Positions 33,455 through 43,006 of a stretch of 64,000 nt of DNA are shown in pieces; within the stretch, counting starts at the first letter, position 1; every line of letters starts with the position of its first letter. Location: NCBI GenBank assembly GCA_003220535.1, contig QHSU01000069.1, positions 1-64,000 of the forward strand. Direction: 5' to 3'. Made by a program: the position numbers and the translations under genes. The notes beneath the pieces were generated by a model. That model saw nothing but the letters and a program-made list of their open reading frames with translations. It ran no database searches and was not told the DNA's origin. The stretch is from Candidatus Rokuibacteriota bacterium (GTDB taxonomy: Bacteria; Methylomirabilota; Methylomirabilia; Rokubacteriales; CSP1-6).

Positions 33455-34248
33455 TCGAAACGCAGGAACGCACGGTCACGGTCTGGCAGGACCGCGTCCG
33501 CATTCGGGTCCTCTCGAAAGGCCACGGCCCGGCGCTGGTCTTCTTCCACGGCCCCTGGGGGCTCACGTGGGATCCGTTCCTCGACGAGCTGGCCCGGAGC
33601 TTCACGGTTCTGGCCCCAGAGCACCCGGGCACGACGCCGGAGGCCCATGACGACATCTATCACCTCGACGGGCTGTGGGACCTCGTGCTCTGCTACGACG
33701 AGCTGCTCGAAGTGCTCGGGCTCGAGAGCGCCGTCTTCGTGGGCCATTCCTTCGGCGGCATGGTGGCGTGCGAAGTGGCCGCGGCCTATCCTGCCCGCGC
33801 CCGGCGTCTGGCGCTCCTGGCGCCGCTCGGCTTCTGGCGCGATCCCGATCGCATCATCAACTGGATGATGCTGGAGCCCGGCGAGCTACGTCGTCACATC
33901 TTCCACGACCCCGAGTGCGACGCGGCCCGGCGTATGTTCCCGCCCTCCGACGCCCACGACGCGACCGCCGCGGCCCGGGTGCGGATGGTGTGGGCCATGG
34001 GGACCACCGGGAAATTCATCTGGCCCATCCCGGACAAAGGACTGAAGAAGCGGATCCACCGCGTCACGGCGCCCACGCTGCTCGTCTGGGGCAAGGAGGA
34101 CCGTCTGGTCCCGGCGGTCTACGCGGACGAGTTCACGCGGCGCCTCCAGAGCGGCCGCGTGCAGACGGTGGACGCTGCCGGCCACGCTCCACATCTCGAG
34201 CAACCCGAAAAGGTCGCCCGTCTGGTCCGTGATTTTCTGAGCCAGTAG
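33451..34248 (+). CDS. Alpha/beta hydrolase
   Basis: The GTG at 33451 overlaps the upstream stop by four bases. The 265-residue protein has the hydrolase fold with oxyanion-hole HGPWG (33-37), nucleophile elbow VGHSFGG with Ser100, acid Asp217 (WGKEDRLVP) and His245 (AAGHAPHLE). Such proteins hydrolyse esters, C-C bonds of ring-cleavage products or epoxides. It is the last gene of the amidase-LLM-hydrolase run and its coupled translation suggests it acts on the LLM enzyme's product. Confidence 0.9.
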   Translation: MIETQERTVTVWQDRVRIRVLSKGHGPALVFFHGPWGLTWDPFLDELARSFTVLAPEHPGTTPEAHDDIYHLDGLWDLVLCYDELLEVLGLESAVFVGHSFGGMVACEVAAAYPARARRLALLAPLGFWRDPDRIINWMMLEPGELRRHIFHDPECDAARRMFPPSDAHDATAAARVRMVWAMGTTGKFIWPIPDKGLKKRIHRVTAPTLLVWGKEDRLVPAVYADEFTRRLQSGRVQTVDAAGHAPHLEQPEKVARLVRDFLSQ

Positions 34249-34440
34249 CGCGCGCCGAGGCGCGACCGGATCAGGAAGAGGGGTCCGCCTCGCGCGCGCC
34301 CGGCAGCGGTAGAGCTGACCCTGGCGCCCGGGTGGCGGGTCGCTGGAAGAGGCGCGACTCTGATCGCTGGAATGCCAACTCCTTGCGACACGTCCAAGCT
34401 GGTGGATTCATGAGATGGATTCGCCAGGTGGAGGGTTGAC

Positions 34441-36528
34441 ATGCTCAATGGCGAGCGGATCGTCCGGCTGACCTCGCTGGTCTTGGCGGTCGCCCTGACC
34501 CTCGGTGCGGCTCCTGCCGGCACGCCGTCGAGCGAGGGCGAGGCGGGAGCCATCGGCCGCACTCCTCCTCGCTTGAGCTACACCGACGGTGAGGTTTCGT
34601 TCTGGCGTCCGGGCGCGCAGGACTGGGCTCCCGCTCAGGTCAACACACCGCTGGCGCCCGGCGACGAGCTCTACACCGGCAATCGAGGGAATCTCGAGTT
34701 GCAAGTGGCGCCACGCGCGTTCGTGCGGGCCTGGGGCGACACGCAGCTCGGTCTCGTGAATCAGGAGCCGGACTTCCTACAGATCAAAGTGACCAGGGGC
34801 CACCTCTCGCTGGACCTCCGAGGCCTCGATCCGGGCCGTACGGTCGAGCTCGACACACCCCACGCGGCGTTTACGATCGAGCGCTCCGGGTACTACCGAG
34901 TCGACGTGACGCAGAACGCGACCTCGTTCATCACGCGGCGCGCCGGGCAGGCCACCATGACCCCTGCGGGCGGGCAGGCCGTGGTCATCACCTCGAGCGA
35001 AGAGGTGGTTCTCGAGGGCACGCCGGCGCCGAACGTGCGCAGCTACGTCGCGCCGGAGCTCGACGCGTGGGATCGCTGGAACTATGCTCGCACCGATGAC
35101 CTGCTCGATTCTCTGAGTGCCCGCTACGTGTCCTCGGGCGTGTACGGCGTCGACGACCTCGATCACTACGGCGACTGGCGAGTCGTTCCCGACTACGGCG
35201 CTGTGTGGGTTCCTCAAGCGGTTCCAGCCGGGTGGGCGCCGTACAGCACCGGCCGATGGGTCTCGGATCCGTACTACGGCTGGACCTGGGTCGACACCGC
35301 GCCCTGGGGCTGGGCGCCGTATCACCATGGCCGCTGGGTCTTCGTGAATGGCTTCTGGGCGTGGGCGCCCGGACCGGTGATCGTCAGGCCAGTCTATGCT
35401 CCGGCGCTGGTGGCTTTCTTCGGAGGGCCTAGCGTCCGCGTGGCCATCGGTGTCCCCGGCGTCAGCTGGGTGGCGCTCGGCTGGGGTGAACCGCTCGTGC
35501 CGTGGTGGGGACGGTCCCAATTCATCGGCCGGCCGTCCTGGGTCGGCTGGGGCGGTCCGCACGTCGTCAACGACGTCGTCGTCAATCGAGCGACTGTTGT
35601 GAACGTCACCAACATCACGGTCTACAAGAACACGAGTGTGCAGAACGCCGTCGTGGCGGTCCGCGAGGAGCATTTTGGCCGGCGCGCCGTCAATGACACA
35701 CGAATCGCGCGGGTCGACGCGCGTCGGCTCGAGCCCGCGCGGGCGCCGCTCCGCGTGACGCCGGACGCGTCGAGCTATGTCGCGGCGAGCGGGCACGCCG
35801 TGCGCCCGGCCGAGAACACGATCTCTCGCTCCGTGGTCGCCACACGGCCGCCGTCGCGGCACGCCGTAGCCCCTCGCGCTGAGACCTCTCGAGGCGGGGC
35901 GCCGCAGGCGACCCCGAGTCCCGTCGCGCCAGCGCCGCGAATCGTCCCGGCGCCCAAGCCAGCGGCAACGGCACCGGTGCCGGCCCGCCCGCCGTTCGGG
36001 CCGAGCCCGACGGAACGCCAGCGGCCGCCATTGCCGCGGCGCTTCGAGCCATCGCAACAGCCCGAAGGCCGAGGCACGCCGCAGAACGGCGGACCGCGGA
36101 CCGGCGCCGCCCCCGTGGCCCCTCGCGAGGGAAGCGCCGGTCAGCGCGAGGGAGTGGGCAATGCGCGGCCGACGCCGCCGCCATCGTCGGCCCAGCCGGC
36201 GCCACGCCCGGAAGCTCAGGCCGCTCCCGCTCCTCAGAGTGGCCCGCCGCGCTCCGGCCCCGCCACCGCGGCGCCTCGCGAGGGAGCCGGTGGGGCTCGG
36301 CCCGTGGGGCCGCCGTCGGTCCGTCAGCAGCGAGGTGAGCCGGGGCGGGGTCCGCAGCAGTCGCTTCCGGGTGAGCCCGCGAACCGAATATCTCCCGCCC
36401 GGGCCGAGACGCGACCCCAGCAGCCGCAGGGACCCCAGCAGCCGCAGCGTCAACAGCAACCGGAGCGTCAGCAGGACCGACAGCAGTCAGAGCGTCAACA
36501 AGACCGACGTGGGCCGGGCGGGAGATGA
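34441..36528 (+). CDS. FecR-like/DUF6600 exported protein with Pro- and Gln-rich tail
   Basis: The ATG at 34441 follows GGTGGAGGG. A signal peptide (about 1-27) precedes a FecR-like beta region (about 45-195: LSYTDGEVSFW, GDELYTGNRGNLELQ, ITSSEEVVLEG), then the Trp/Tyr-rich DUF6600 region (about 200-420: DYGAVWVPQAVPAGWAPYS, GWTWVDTAPWGWAPYHHGRW). The last 250 residues are Pro/Ala/Arg-rich and end in degenerate Gln-rich repeats (QQPQGPQQPQRQQ). It is probably an envelope protein with a disordered tail. Role unknown. No sigma or FecI-like partner is adjacent, so the usual FecR signalling is unlikely. It stands alone between a hydrolase operon and a convergent gene. Confidence 0.8.
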   Translation: MLNGERIVRLTSLVLAVALTLGAAPAGTPSSEGEAGAIGRTPPRLSYTDGEVSFWRPGAQDWAPAQVNTPLAPGDELYTGNRGNLELQVAPRAFVRAWGDTQLGLVNQEPDFLQIKVTRGHLSLDLRGLDPGRTVELDTPHAAFTIERSGYYRVDVTQNATSFITRRAGQATMTPAGGQAVVITSSEEVVLEGTPAPNVRSYVAPELDAWDRWNYARTDDLLDSLSARYVSSGVYGVDDLDHYGDWRVVPDYGAVWVPQAVPAGWAPYSTGRWVSDPYYGWTWVDTAPWGWAPYHHGRWVFVNGFWAWAPGPVIVRPVYAPALVAFFGGPSVRVAIGVPGVSWVALGWGEPLVPWWGRSQFIGRPSWVGWGGPHVVNDVVVNRATVVNVTNITVYKNTSVQNAVVAVREEHFGRRAVNDTRIARVDARRLEPARAPLRVTPDASSYVAASGHAVRPAENTISRSVVATRPPSRHAVAPRAETSRGGAPQATPSPVAPAPRIVPAPKPAATAPVPARPPFGPSPTERQRPPLPRRFEPSQQPEGRGTPQNGGPRTGAAPVAPREGSAGQREGVGNARPTPPPSSAQPAPRPEAQAAPAPQSGPPRSGPATAAPREGAGGARPVGPPSVRQQRGEPGRGPQQSLPGEPANRISPARAETRPQQPQGPQQPQRQQQPERQQDRQQSERQQDRRGPGGR

Positions 36529-36574
36529 GTCGCGCCGCCCGACCTGATTGATGCCGCCGCGCGACTGTCAACTC

Positions 36575-37789
36575 TCAGCGCCAGAGCTGCCGCGTCGCCA
36601 GCACCGCCCCCTGGGCGAGCGATTCGAGCTTCGCCCACGCGATCTGATGGTGCACGCGGCCACCGAGCCCGCAGTCGGTCGATGCGATGACGCGCTCCTT
36701 TCCCACGAGACTGGCGAAGCGCTGGATGCGCTCGGCCACCAGCTCCGGATGCTCGACCACGTTGGTGGCGTGACTCACGATGCCCGGCAGGATGAGCTTG
36801 CCGTCCGGGAGCTTGACGTCCTGCCACACCTTCCACTCGTGCTCGTGACGCACGTTGCCGGCTTCGAACGAATAGGCGCGGCACTTAACGGCCAGCATCA
36901 CCTCGACGATGTCGCGCATCGGAATGTCCGTCGTGTGCGGACCGTGCCAGCTGCCCCAGCAGAGATGGAACCGGATGCGGTCCTCCGGCAGACCCTTGAT
37001 CGCGTGGTTGAGCGCCTCTACCCGAACCATCGAGAACTTCTTGTAGTCGGCCACGGCGGGCTCGGGGTTGACCATGTCCCAGTTCTCGGCGATGGCCGGG
37101 TCGTCGAGCTGCAGGACGAGCCCCGCGTCGACGATGGCCTTGTACTCCTCGCGCATGGCGTCGGCGCAGGCGAACAGGAACTCCTCCTCGGTCTTGTAGT
37201 AGCGATTGGCGATCCGCGAGGCGCTGCCGGGCGCGATCGAAGTCATGAAGCCCTCCTCGACGCCCGCGGCCTCGAGCGCCGCCTTGAAGTTGGCGATGTC
37301 GGACCTGATCGCCTCGTGACCCGTGTACATGAGCTTGCCGACGCACACCGGCCAGACCGCGGCGCGGGGCCCGGTCGAGACGCCCGAGTCGGGATCGGCG
37401 TAGGCGGCCGCGAACTTCACCCGGTCGCGTCGGTCGGAGAAGCTCGTGAGCACGACCTCGCCAGGCCGCGAGCGCTGCGGCGGCATGTCGTAGAGGCCGG
37501 TCGTGCCGAGCTCGAGCCCGCCCAGACGCTGGAACGAATAGCTCCACCAGGCACGGTAGTTCACGCGATGCCCCATCGACTTGCCAAACTCGCCGTCGCC
37601 AGGAATGGCGATACCGAGGTCCTTCTGGCGGCGGACGACCTCCGCCACGCTCGCGCGCAGCTGGTCCTGCAAGCGACGCTCGTCGGGCGCGCCGCCTGAT
37701 TCGCGCGCGCGGTTTGCCTCGATCAAGTCATCAGAGCGCGGCAGGCTTCCGGCGTGGCTCGTCAGGATGCGATCTCGACTGTCCCTCAT
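36575..37789 (-). CDS. Cobalamin-independent methionine synthase II (MetE C-terminal-like) family protein
   Basis: The ATG at 37789 lies 8 bases after GGAGGA. The 404-residue protein resembles the MetE C-terminal catalytic barrel: DRILTSHAGSLPRSDDLIEA, GIAIPGDGEF, and zinc ligands HLCWGSWHG (about residue 274), SFEAGN and STDCGLGG. The N-terminal half of MetE is absent. Such stand-alone forms transfer methyl groups from methyltetrahydrofolate or other donors to thiols, or act on xenobiotic substrates. Whether it makes methionine is not clear. It is monocistronic with the DUF6600 gene convergent and a divergent DRR gene upstream. Confidence 0.85.
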   Translation of the reverse strand: MRDSRDRILTSHAGSLPRSDDLIEANRARESGGAPDERRLQDQLRASVAEVVRRQKDLGIAIPGDGEFGKSMGHRVNYRAWWSYSFQRLGGLELGTTGLYDMPPQRSRPGEVVLTSFSDRRDRVKFAAAYADPDSGVSTGPRAAVWPVCVGKLMYTGHEAIRSDIANFKAALEAAGVEEGFMTSIAPGSASRIANRYYKTEEEFLFACADAMREEYKAIVDAGLVLQLDDPAIAENWDMVNPEPAVADYKKFSMVRVEALNHAIKGLPEDRIRFHLCWGSWHGPHTTDIPMRDIVEVMLAVKCRAYSFEAGNVRHEHEWKVWQDVKLPDGKLILPGIVSHATNVVEHPELVAERIQRFASLVGKERVIASTDCGLGGRVHHQIAWAKLESLAQGAVLATRQLWR

Positions 37790-38237
37790 GACGTGTCCTC
37801 CGTTCAGGTATCGGCATCCTTCACATGAGATCCATGGCGCGCCACGCGGGCACGCTGGCGCAGAGAGCGAGGATTCGGTCGCTGGCGCATCGAGGGTGAT
37901 CGGGAGTGTACTCGATCCTCGGCCCGTCGGGCCGGTGCACGCTCGGTGTCCCGCCACGTGACAGTGTTGCTGTCCGTCTGTTGACGACGCCGCGCTGGAA
38001 GGCGATGCCGACCGGCACGACCCGAGTAGAAGTTACTCGGTGCCGCGTAACTTCTGCTCTCTTTCCGCGTCGCTGGGCCACACCGGACCCCGCTACCTGC
38101 CGATTCGAGTCCACCCGGCGCTGAATTTTCTACTGGAGCAAGGACATCGGGCGCCCGGTCCCCGAACAGCGAGTCAGGCATCGCCGTTGCTTCTCAAAGT
38201 CGGTCTGCTGTCTCGCGACGGACAGAGGGGGAAACGG
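37790..38237. other. Intergenic region with a long hairpin
   Basis: The 448-base gap between divergent genes has no convincing gene. Bases 38024-38036 (GAGTAGAAGTTAC) pair with 38047-38059 (GTAACTTCTGCTC), with one G-T pair, giving 13 base pairs and a 10-base loop. It is about 180 bases before the DRR paralogue and could be a leader structure or a protein-binding site. I see no recognised riboswitch. A T-loop-like string (ATTCGAGTCC, about 38101) has no matching stem, so it is not a tRNA. Confidence 0.5.
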
Positions 38238-39461
38238 ATGGCTGAGCAGGACCGAGATCCGGTCTCGCTGGATGACATTGGATCGCCTCCGAGATCGGAG
38301 GAGCGGCCGAGGCGCCTGTGCATCGTGTCCAGCCAACGGCTCCTGTGTGCCCAGTTCATGGCGGCCCTCCAGACAGCGCTGAACCCGCATGACGAGCTCG
38401 AGATCGTCGTGGACCGGCGCCGGGGTCGCGCGCCCATCGAGGCCAGACCCGACGCGGCGGAGCAGCCGTCCGTCGATCGCCGCCACCATCCCCACGTCGA
38501 CCGCCTGTTGAAGATGGACGGTTTCGCCATCCTTCCGGCCCCCGCCACCGGCCCGAGAGCGCAGAGGACCCCTCTCTCCTTGCTTCTCCCGGAGGTACCG
38601 ATCGAGCGGGTCTCCGCAGAAGACCTGGAGGACGAGGAGCGGCTCGAGAGCGTCCGCAACTTCAAGCGAGGACGGGCCGGCCGGCTCGCCACGTCGCTGA
38701 TCCTCGCGGGGCTCATGAGCGCGGTCGTGGTCCTGTTGGCTTTGTCGCCCGCAGTCAAGACTCTCGTGAGCTGGATTCGCTCCGACGCGCCACCGTCAGA
38801 AGGCCAGCCCGCGCCAGCGCGTCAGGACAAAGAGACCGCCGCGGTGGCGCACGCTCCAGCCGTCACGGCGAATTCCGCGACCGCTCAGCCTTCCGGACTC
38901 CCCGAGGCTTCTTCACCGGTGGGCGCCGAAAATCCTCCGTCAGACGCCGCCCGTGAGTCCCCTGCGACCGGCCGCTCGGAGCCCACGCAATCCGCGCCTG
39001 CACGCACCGCGACCACCGCGACCGAGCGAGCGCAAGAGGAGAGCGCCGCCGCCAGAGCGATGCCCTATCCACGCGCGCCTGCGCCGCGCAGACCGATCGC
39101 CAGCGTCCCGACCAGTCCCATCGCGCGCGTCTCACCAGATCCGGTGGGCACCAGGATCACGGCGCCGCGGTTTCCGGGCTTGCCGCGTGTGGAAGTGGTG
39201 CGGAGTGCTGCCGCCGTAGCAGGTCAAGGCGACGCGTATGCCGTACGGATTTCCGACACAGCCGGCCAGCCCCTCGCCGGCGCCGACGTCCTGCTCCTCG
39301 CTCGCATGGCGGACGGCACCGTGCAGAACATCTCGCTGGGCTCCGGCTCCGAGCCAGGAACGTACCAGGGGACGGTGCCGAGCGGCCGCGCGGCACCGGT
39401 CGATCTACGGATCAGGGTCACGACGAGCGACAAACGGGTCGAGATTCCCTTGAGGCCGTAG
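38238..39461 (+). CDS. DRR-module membrane protein with C-terminal YtkA/FixH-like domain (paralogue 2)
   Basis: The ATG at 38238 follows GAGGGGGAAAC. The 407-residue protein has the same four-part layout as the one at 14260: N-terminal module RRLCIVSSQRLL, LEIVVDRRRG, VDRRHHPHVDRLL, DGFAILP (about residues 25-110); membrane helix SLILAGLMSAVVVLLALSP (about 155-173); a long Pro/Ala/Thr-rich linker; and an Ig-like domain (YAVRISDTAGQPLAGADVLL, VDLRIRVTTSDKRVEIPL). The final 16 residues match the paralogue almost exactly, so both domains are conserved together. It is preceded by a 448-base gap with a hairpin. Function unknown. Confidence 0.72.
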   Translation: MAEQDRDPVSLDDIGSPPRSEERPRRLCIVSSQRLLCAQFMAALQTALNPHDELEIVVDRRRGRAPIEARPDAAEQPSVDRRHHPHVDRLLKMDGFAILPAPATGPRAQRTPLSLLLPEVPIERVSAEDLEDEERLESVRNFKRGRAGRLATSLILAGLMSAVVVLLALSPAVKTLVSWIRSDAPPSEGQPAPARQDKETAAVAHAPAVTANSATAQPSGLPEASSPVGAENPPSDAARESPATGRSEPTQSAPARTATTATERAQEESAAARAMPYPRAPAPRRPIASVPTSPIARVSPDPVGTRITAPRFPGLPRVEVVRSAAAVAGQGDAYAVRISDTAGQPLAGADVLLLARMADGTVQNISLGSGSEPGTYQGTVPSGRAAPVDLRIRVTTSDKRVEIPLRP

Positions 39462-39604
39462 CTCGAGACTCTCGCTGACGACCGCGCCGTCGCCGCAAAC
39501 CTTGCGGTCGCCGCCGCACCGCCGGCCATGCCGAAGCCGACACGGGTCCGCGATCTCGCCAGAGATGCGGGCGAGCCGCCAAGGTGTTCTACCACGTGTC
39601 GCAG

Positions 39605-39733
39605 ATGAGCGATCGACTCACGCCGGCCGACCTGGACGAGGCCCGCCGACGCCGAGCTCGGCGACGCCAGAGCACCGTGGAGACGCTCCGAGCGAATTTG
39701 ACTTGCGTTCGCCACGGAGTGGAGCCAGAGTAG
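39605..39733 (+). CDS. Possible small basic protein
   Basis: A 42-codon frame (MSDRLTPADLDEARRRRARR and on) lies in the 335-base gap between the DRR paralogue and the MASE1 kinase. It is very arginine-rich and has no family match that I recognise. Nothing else is seen in the gap. The coding evidence is only an open frame with a plausible ATG, so it may be chance. Confidence 0.22.
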   Translation: MSDRLTPADLDEARRRRARRRQSTVETLRANLTCVRHGVEPE

Positions 39734-39796
39734 CGCCCTCGAGCGATGGGGTCGAGCTTGTTCTAACAGCTGGAACGAGGGCGCGCGTCGTCTCAT

Positions 39797-41488
39797 ATGC
39801 TCGCCGATCGCAAATACTCGCTCGGTCTGGCCGCGATCTTCGGCCTCTACGTCCTCGCCGGCAAGGTCGGTCTCTCGCTCGCCCTCATCCACGCGAGCGC
39901 CTCGCCGGTCTGGCCGCCGACCGGGATCGCGCTCGCAGCGCTCTTGACGCTCGGCTATCGCGTCTGGCCCGCGATCTTCGTGGGGGCGTTCGTCGTGAAC
40001 ATCACCAGCGAGAGCTCGGCGACGATCTCGCTGGCGATCGCCGTGGGCAACACCCTCGAGGCGCTGCTCGGCGCCTACCTCGTCGATCGGTACGCCAGCG
40101 GGGCGCGCGCGTTCGACCAGGCGCAGAACGTCTTCAAGTTCGCCGCGCTCGGGGCCCTCCTGAGTAGCCTCGTCAGCGCGACCGTCGGCGTCGGCAGCCT
40201 CGTGCTCGGCGGCGATGCGGCGTGGGCCGACGTCGACAACATCTGGCTCACGTGGTGGCTCGGCGACGCGACCGGGGCCCTGATCTTCGCGCCCCTCCTG
40301 GTCTTCATGATCCGGGATTGGCGCTCGGATCCCTCGCGCGGTCGCCTGCTCGAGGCCGCCGCGCTCTGGCTCACCACGATCCTGATCGGGCTCGCCGTGT
40401 TCGGTGAAGGCCTCGCGCACCTCGGACTCATGACGCTTCCGCTCACGTTCCTGTGCACGCCGCCCCTCGTCTGGGCCGCGGTGCGCTTCAGGCAGCGCGA
40501 GGCGGCCATGCTCGTCGCCGTCCTGTCCGGCATCGCGATCTGGGAGACGCTGCGCGGCTACGGGCCGTTCGCGAGCGTGCCGGCCAACGAGTCGCTCCTG
40601 CTGCTGCAGGTCTTCATGGGTACCGTGTCCGTGATGGTCGTGTCGGCAGGCGCGATCGTCGAAGAGCGCCGTCGCGTCGAGCAGGAGCGCGAGGACCTCC
40701 TGGTCGGCGCGCAGGCCGCGCGGGCCGAGGCGGAAGCCGCCAACCGGGCGAAGGACGAGTTCCTGGCGATGCTGGGCCACGAGCTGCGCAATCCACTCGC
40801 GGCCATCATCAGCGCCGTCAGCGTCCTCGATCGCATCGGAGGCCACGACGACGTTGCGATGCGCGCGCGCGAGGCGATTCGCCATCAGATCACGCATCTC
40901 GGCCGGCTGGTCGACGATCTCCTCGACATCGCCCACGTCACCGGCGGAGACATCGTCCTGACCTGTGAGCCGATGAATCTGGCGACCAGCGTCCAGCAGT
41001 CGGTGAGCAATCTGGCCAGCACGGGCCGGCTCGAGCGCCACGTCGTCGACGTTCGCGCCGAGCCGGTCTGGGCGAATGCGGACCCGTCGCGGCTGAATCA
41101 GATCGTGGGCAATCTCCTGACGAACGCCATCAAGTACACCTCACCCGGGGGGACGATCCGGGTGCGCGTCGGCAGCGAGGAGCATCAAGCGGTCATCGGC
41201 GTTGCGGACACCGGCGTCGGGATTCCGCCCAAGCTGCTCCCGCGCATGTTCGACTTACCCGTGCAGGGCGAGCGCCGGCTCGATCGCGCGCAGGGTGGGC
41301 TCGGGGTGGGCCTCACGCTGGTGCGCCGGCTCGTCCAGCTCCACGGTGGACGCGTCGAGGCGTTCAGTGATGGCCCGGGGCACGGAAGCGAGTTCGTCGT
41401 GTGGCTCCCGCAGATCACGCCCGCGTCACAGATGGAGGCGCAGTCCGTCCTGCGCGTGGTGGGAAAAGTCGCCTCTGTCAGGCACTGA
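39797..41488 (+). CDS. MASE1-domain sensor histidine kinase
   Basis: The 563-residue protein has an N-terminal MASE1-like polytopic domain (residues about 1-290; SASPVWPPTGIALAALLTLG, WLTWWLGDATGALIFAPLL). A short coiled coil leads into HisKA (FLAMLGHELRNPLAAIISA, phospho-His near residue 329) and the HATPase (NLLTNAIKYTSPGG about 438, ADTGVGIP, GGLGVGLTLV). There is no receiver. MASE1 domains are integral-membrane sensors of unknown ligand. The usual partner response regulator is not adjacent, so it is an orphan kinase. Confidence 0.9.
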   Translation: MLADRKYSLGLAAIFGLYVLAGKVGLSLALIHASASPVWPPTGIALAALLTLGYRVWPAIFVGAFVVNITSESSATISLAIAVGNTLEALLGAYLVDRYASGARAFDQAQNVFKFAALGALLSSLVSATVGVGSLVLGGDAAWADVDNIWLTWWLGDATGALIFAPLLVFMIRDWRSDPSRGRLLEAAALWLTTILIGLAVFGEGLAHLGLMTLPLTFLCTPPLVWAAVRFRQREAAMLVAVLSGIAIWETLRGYGPFASVPANESLLLLQVFMGTVSVMVVSAGAIVEERRRVEQEREDLLVGAQAARAEAEAANRAKDEFLAMLGHELRNPLAAIISAVSVLDRIGGHDDVAMRAREAIRHQITHLGRLVDDLLDIAHVTGGDIVLTCEPMNLATSVQQSVSNLASTGRLERHVVDVRAEPVWANADPSRLNQIVGNLLTNAIKYTSPGGTIRVRVGSEEHQAVIGVADTGVGIPPKLLPRMFDLPVQGERRLDRAQGGLGVGLTLVRRLVQLHGGRVEAFSDGPGHGSEFVVWLPQITPASQMEAQSVLRVVGKVASVRH

Positions 41489-41622
41489 GTCGAGACCGCG
41501 ATCCGGCCGTTTCGGGGCTTGAATACCGTCGGTGTGTAAGTTATGCACTGGTGTGGATAACCCTGTTAGTAAGAGTGGACGTCTGGCCCTCAACATCGTG
41601 ATAAAACTCACGGTTCCAGTTT

Positions 41623-42981
41623 ATGCCTGAGAACCCAAAACTGGCGGTTGTCGGCGCCACTTTGATCGACGGGACCGGCCGTCCACCGCTGACGCCAGTA
41701 ACGGTCATCATCGAGGCGGACCGCGTGGCCGGCGTCGGTCCGGCGGCGACCACGCCGGTTCCGGCGGGCTCCACGGTCATCGACGGCCGTGGCAGGTTTC
41801 TTACGCCCGGGCTCGTCGACATGCACGTGCACGTGCACACGCCGGAGAAGTGGCACCCCGAGCTCTTTTTGGCCGCCGGCGTCACCACCGTGCTCGACCT
41901 CGGCGGCCAGCTCGACGATGTCGTCGCGTATCGCGCGGCCGTCGAGTCGGGCGCGAGGCCCGGCCCGCGCATTCTCTTCACCGGGCCGATGCTGGAGGAA
42001 GGCGAGCTGTACCCGGGCTTCGCCGGCTTCTGTCGTCGTTTCGCTGCGGCGCGCACCGAAGCCGAGATCGACGCGCTGGCTGACGCGGGTGTGGATGGGA
42101 TCAAGCTCTACGTCACCGTGCGCGCCGACACGGCGCGCCGCGCGTGCGCGCGCGCCCACGCCCGCGGCTTACCGGTCTTCATGCACCAGCACGCGACGCG
42201 GGGCGCCGAGGCCGCGCTGGCCGGGGTCGACTCGGTCGAGCACGTCAACGTCTTCGGTCAGCTGGCACCCGCCGGCTTCTGGCTCGCAGAGCCCGCGAAG
42301 CTCAATCCATTCGAGTACGGCGGCTGGCTCTGGCGCTGGCTCGGCGATCTCGATCCCCGCTCGGACGCGGTCCATCGCCTCTACGACGGCCTGGTCGCCG
42401 CCGGCACCGCCCTCGACCCGACGCTGGTCCTCTACGCGGCACGCCCGGCGGCCATCGGCGACGACGTCGGCGACACGTCGATGGACGATCCCGAGCGGAC
42501 GAAGCTCCTGCCACGACTCCCCGCCGCGATCGGAAAGGAGCTCGTCGGCCGATGGGCCGAGCGCCGCGCCGCCGCCCGTGGCGCCTCCGAGGCCGCGAAG
42601 CACCGGATGCGGCGCGCCTGGGACAATATTCTGGCGCTCGTCGGAGGCTTCCATCGAGCGGGGGGGATGGTCCTGGCGGGAACCGACTGTCCGAACGTCG
42701 CCATCGTCTCGGGCTTCTCGCTGCATCGCGAGCTCGAGCTGCTGGTGCGCGCCGGCCTGTCACCGAGCGAGGCGATCGTGGCGGCAACGCGCCGGCCGGC
42801 CGAACGGTTGGGCAAACGGCAGGTCTTCGGAACGATCGCCCCCGGCCGCGCCGCCGATCTACTCCTGCTCGACGCTGATCCCTGCGCCGACATCCGCAAC
42901 GTCAGACGCATCGACCGCGTGATCGCGCGCGGGGTGGTCTACGAGCCGGACGCGCTCTTGGCCGGCTTGCGAGCGAGCTGA
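41623..42981 (+). CDS. Metal-dependent amidohydrolase (imidazolonepropionase-like)
   Basis: The 452-residue protein shows the amidohydrolase order: FLTPGLVDMHVHVH (HxH near 68-70), GIKLYV (Lys about 160), FMHQH (about 187), SVEHVNVF (about 206) and GTDCPN (about 355). It would hydrolyse a cyclic or linear amide, as imidazolonepropionase or prolidase relatives do. A lower-GC gap precedes it and probably holds its promoter. It is not clustered with a pathway. Substrate unknown. Confidence 0.85.
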   Translation: MPENPKLAVVGATLIDGTGRPPLTPVTVIIEADRVAGVGPAATTPVPAGSTVIDGRGRFLTPGLVDMHVHVHTPEKWHPELFLAAGVTTVLDLGGQLDDVVAYRAAVESGARPGPRILFTGPMLEEGELYPGFAGFCRRFAAARTEAEIDALADAGVDGIKLYVTVRADTARRACARAHARGLPVFMHQHATRGAEAALAGVDSVEHVNVFGQLAPAGFWLAEPAKLNPFEYGGWLWRWLGDLDPRSDAVHRLYDGLVAAGTALDPTLVLYAARPAAIGDDVGDTSMDDPERTKLLPRLPAAIGKELVGRWAERRAAARGASEAAKHRMRRAWDNILALVGGFHRAGGMVLAGTDCPNVAIVSGFSLHRELELLVRAGLSPSEAIVAATRRPAERLGKRQVFGTIAPGRAADLLLLDADPCADIRNVRRIDRVIARGVVYEPDALLAGLRAS

Positions 42982-43006
42982 ACGCGCGCCGGCCGCGTCG
43001 CGGCCT

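Noticed and set aside
36415..36525. Gln/Arg tandem repeat as a possible CRISPR or satellite
   Set aside because: Units are degenerate, 15-18 bases, in frame and part of the DUF6600 protein tail.
38095..38125. tRNA T-loop-like string ATTCGAGTCC
   Set aside because: The flanking 5-base stem does not pair and no acceptor or anticodon arm fits.
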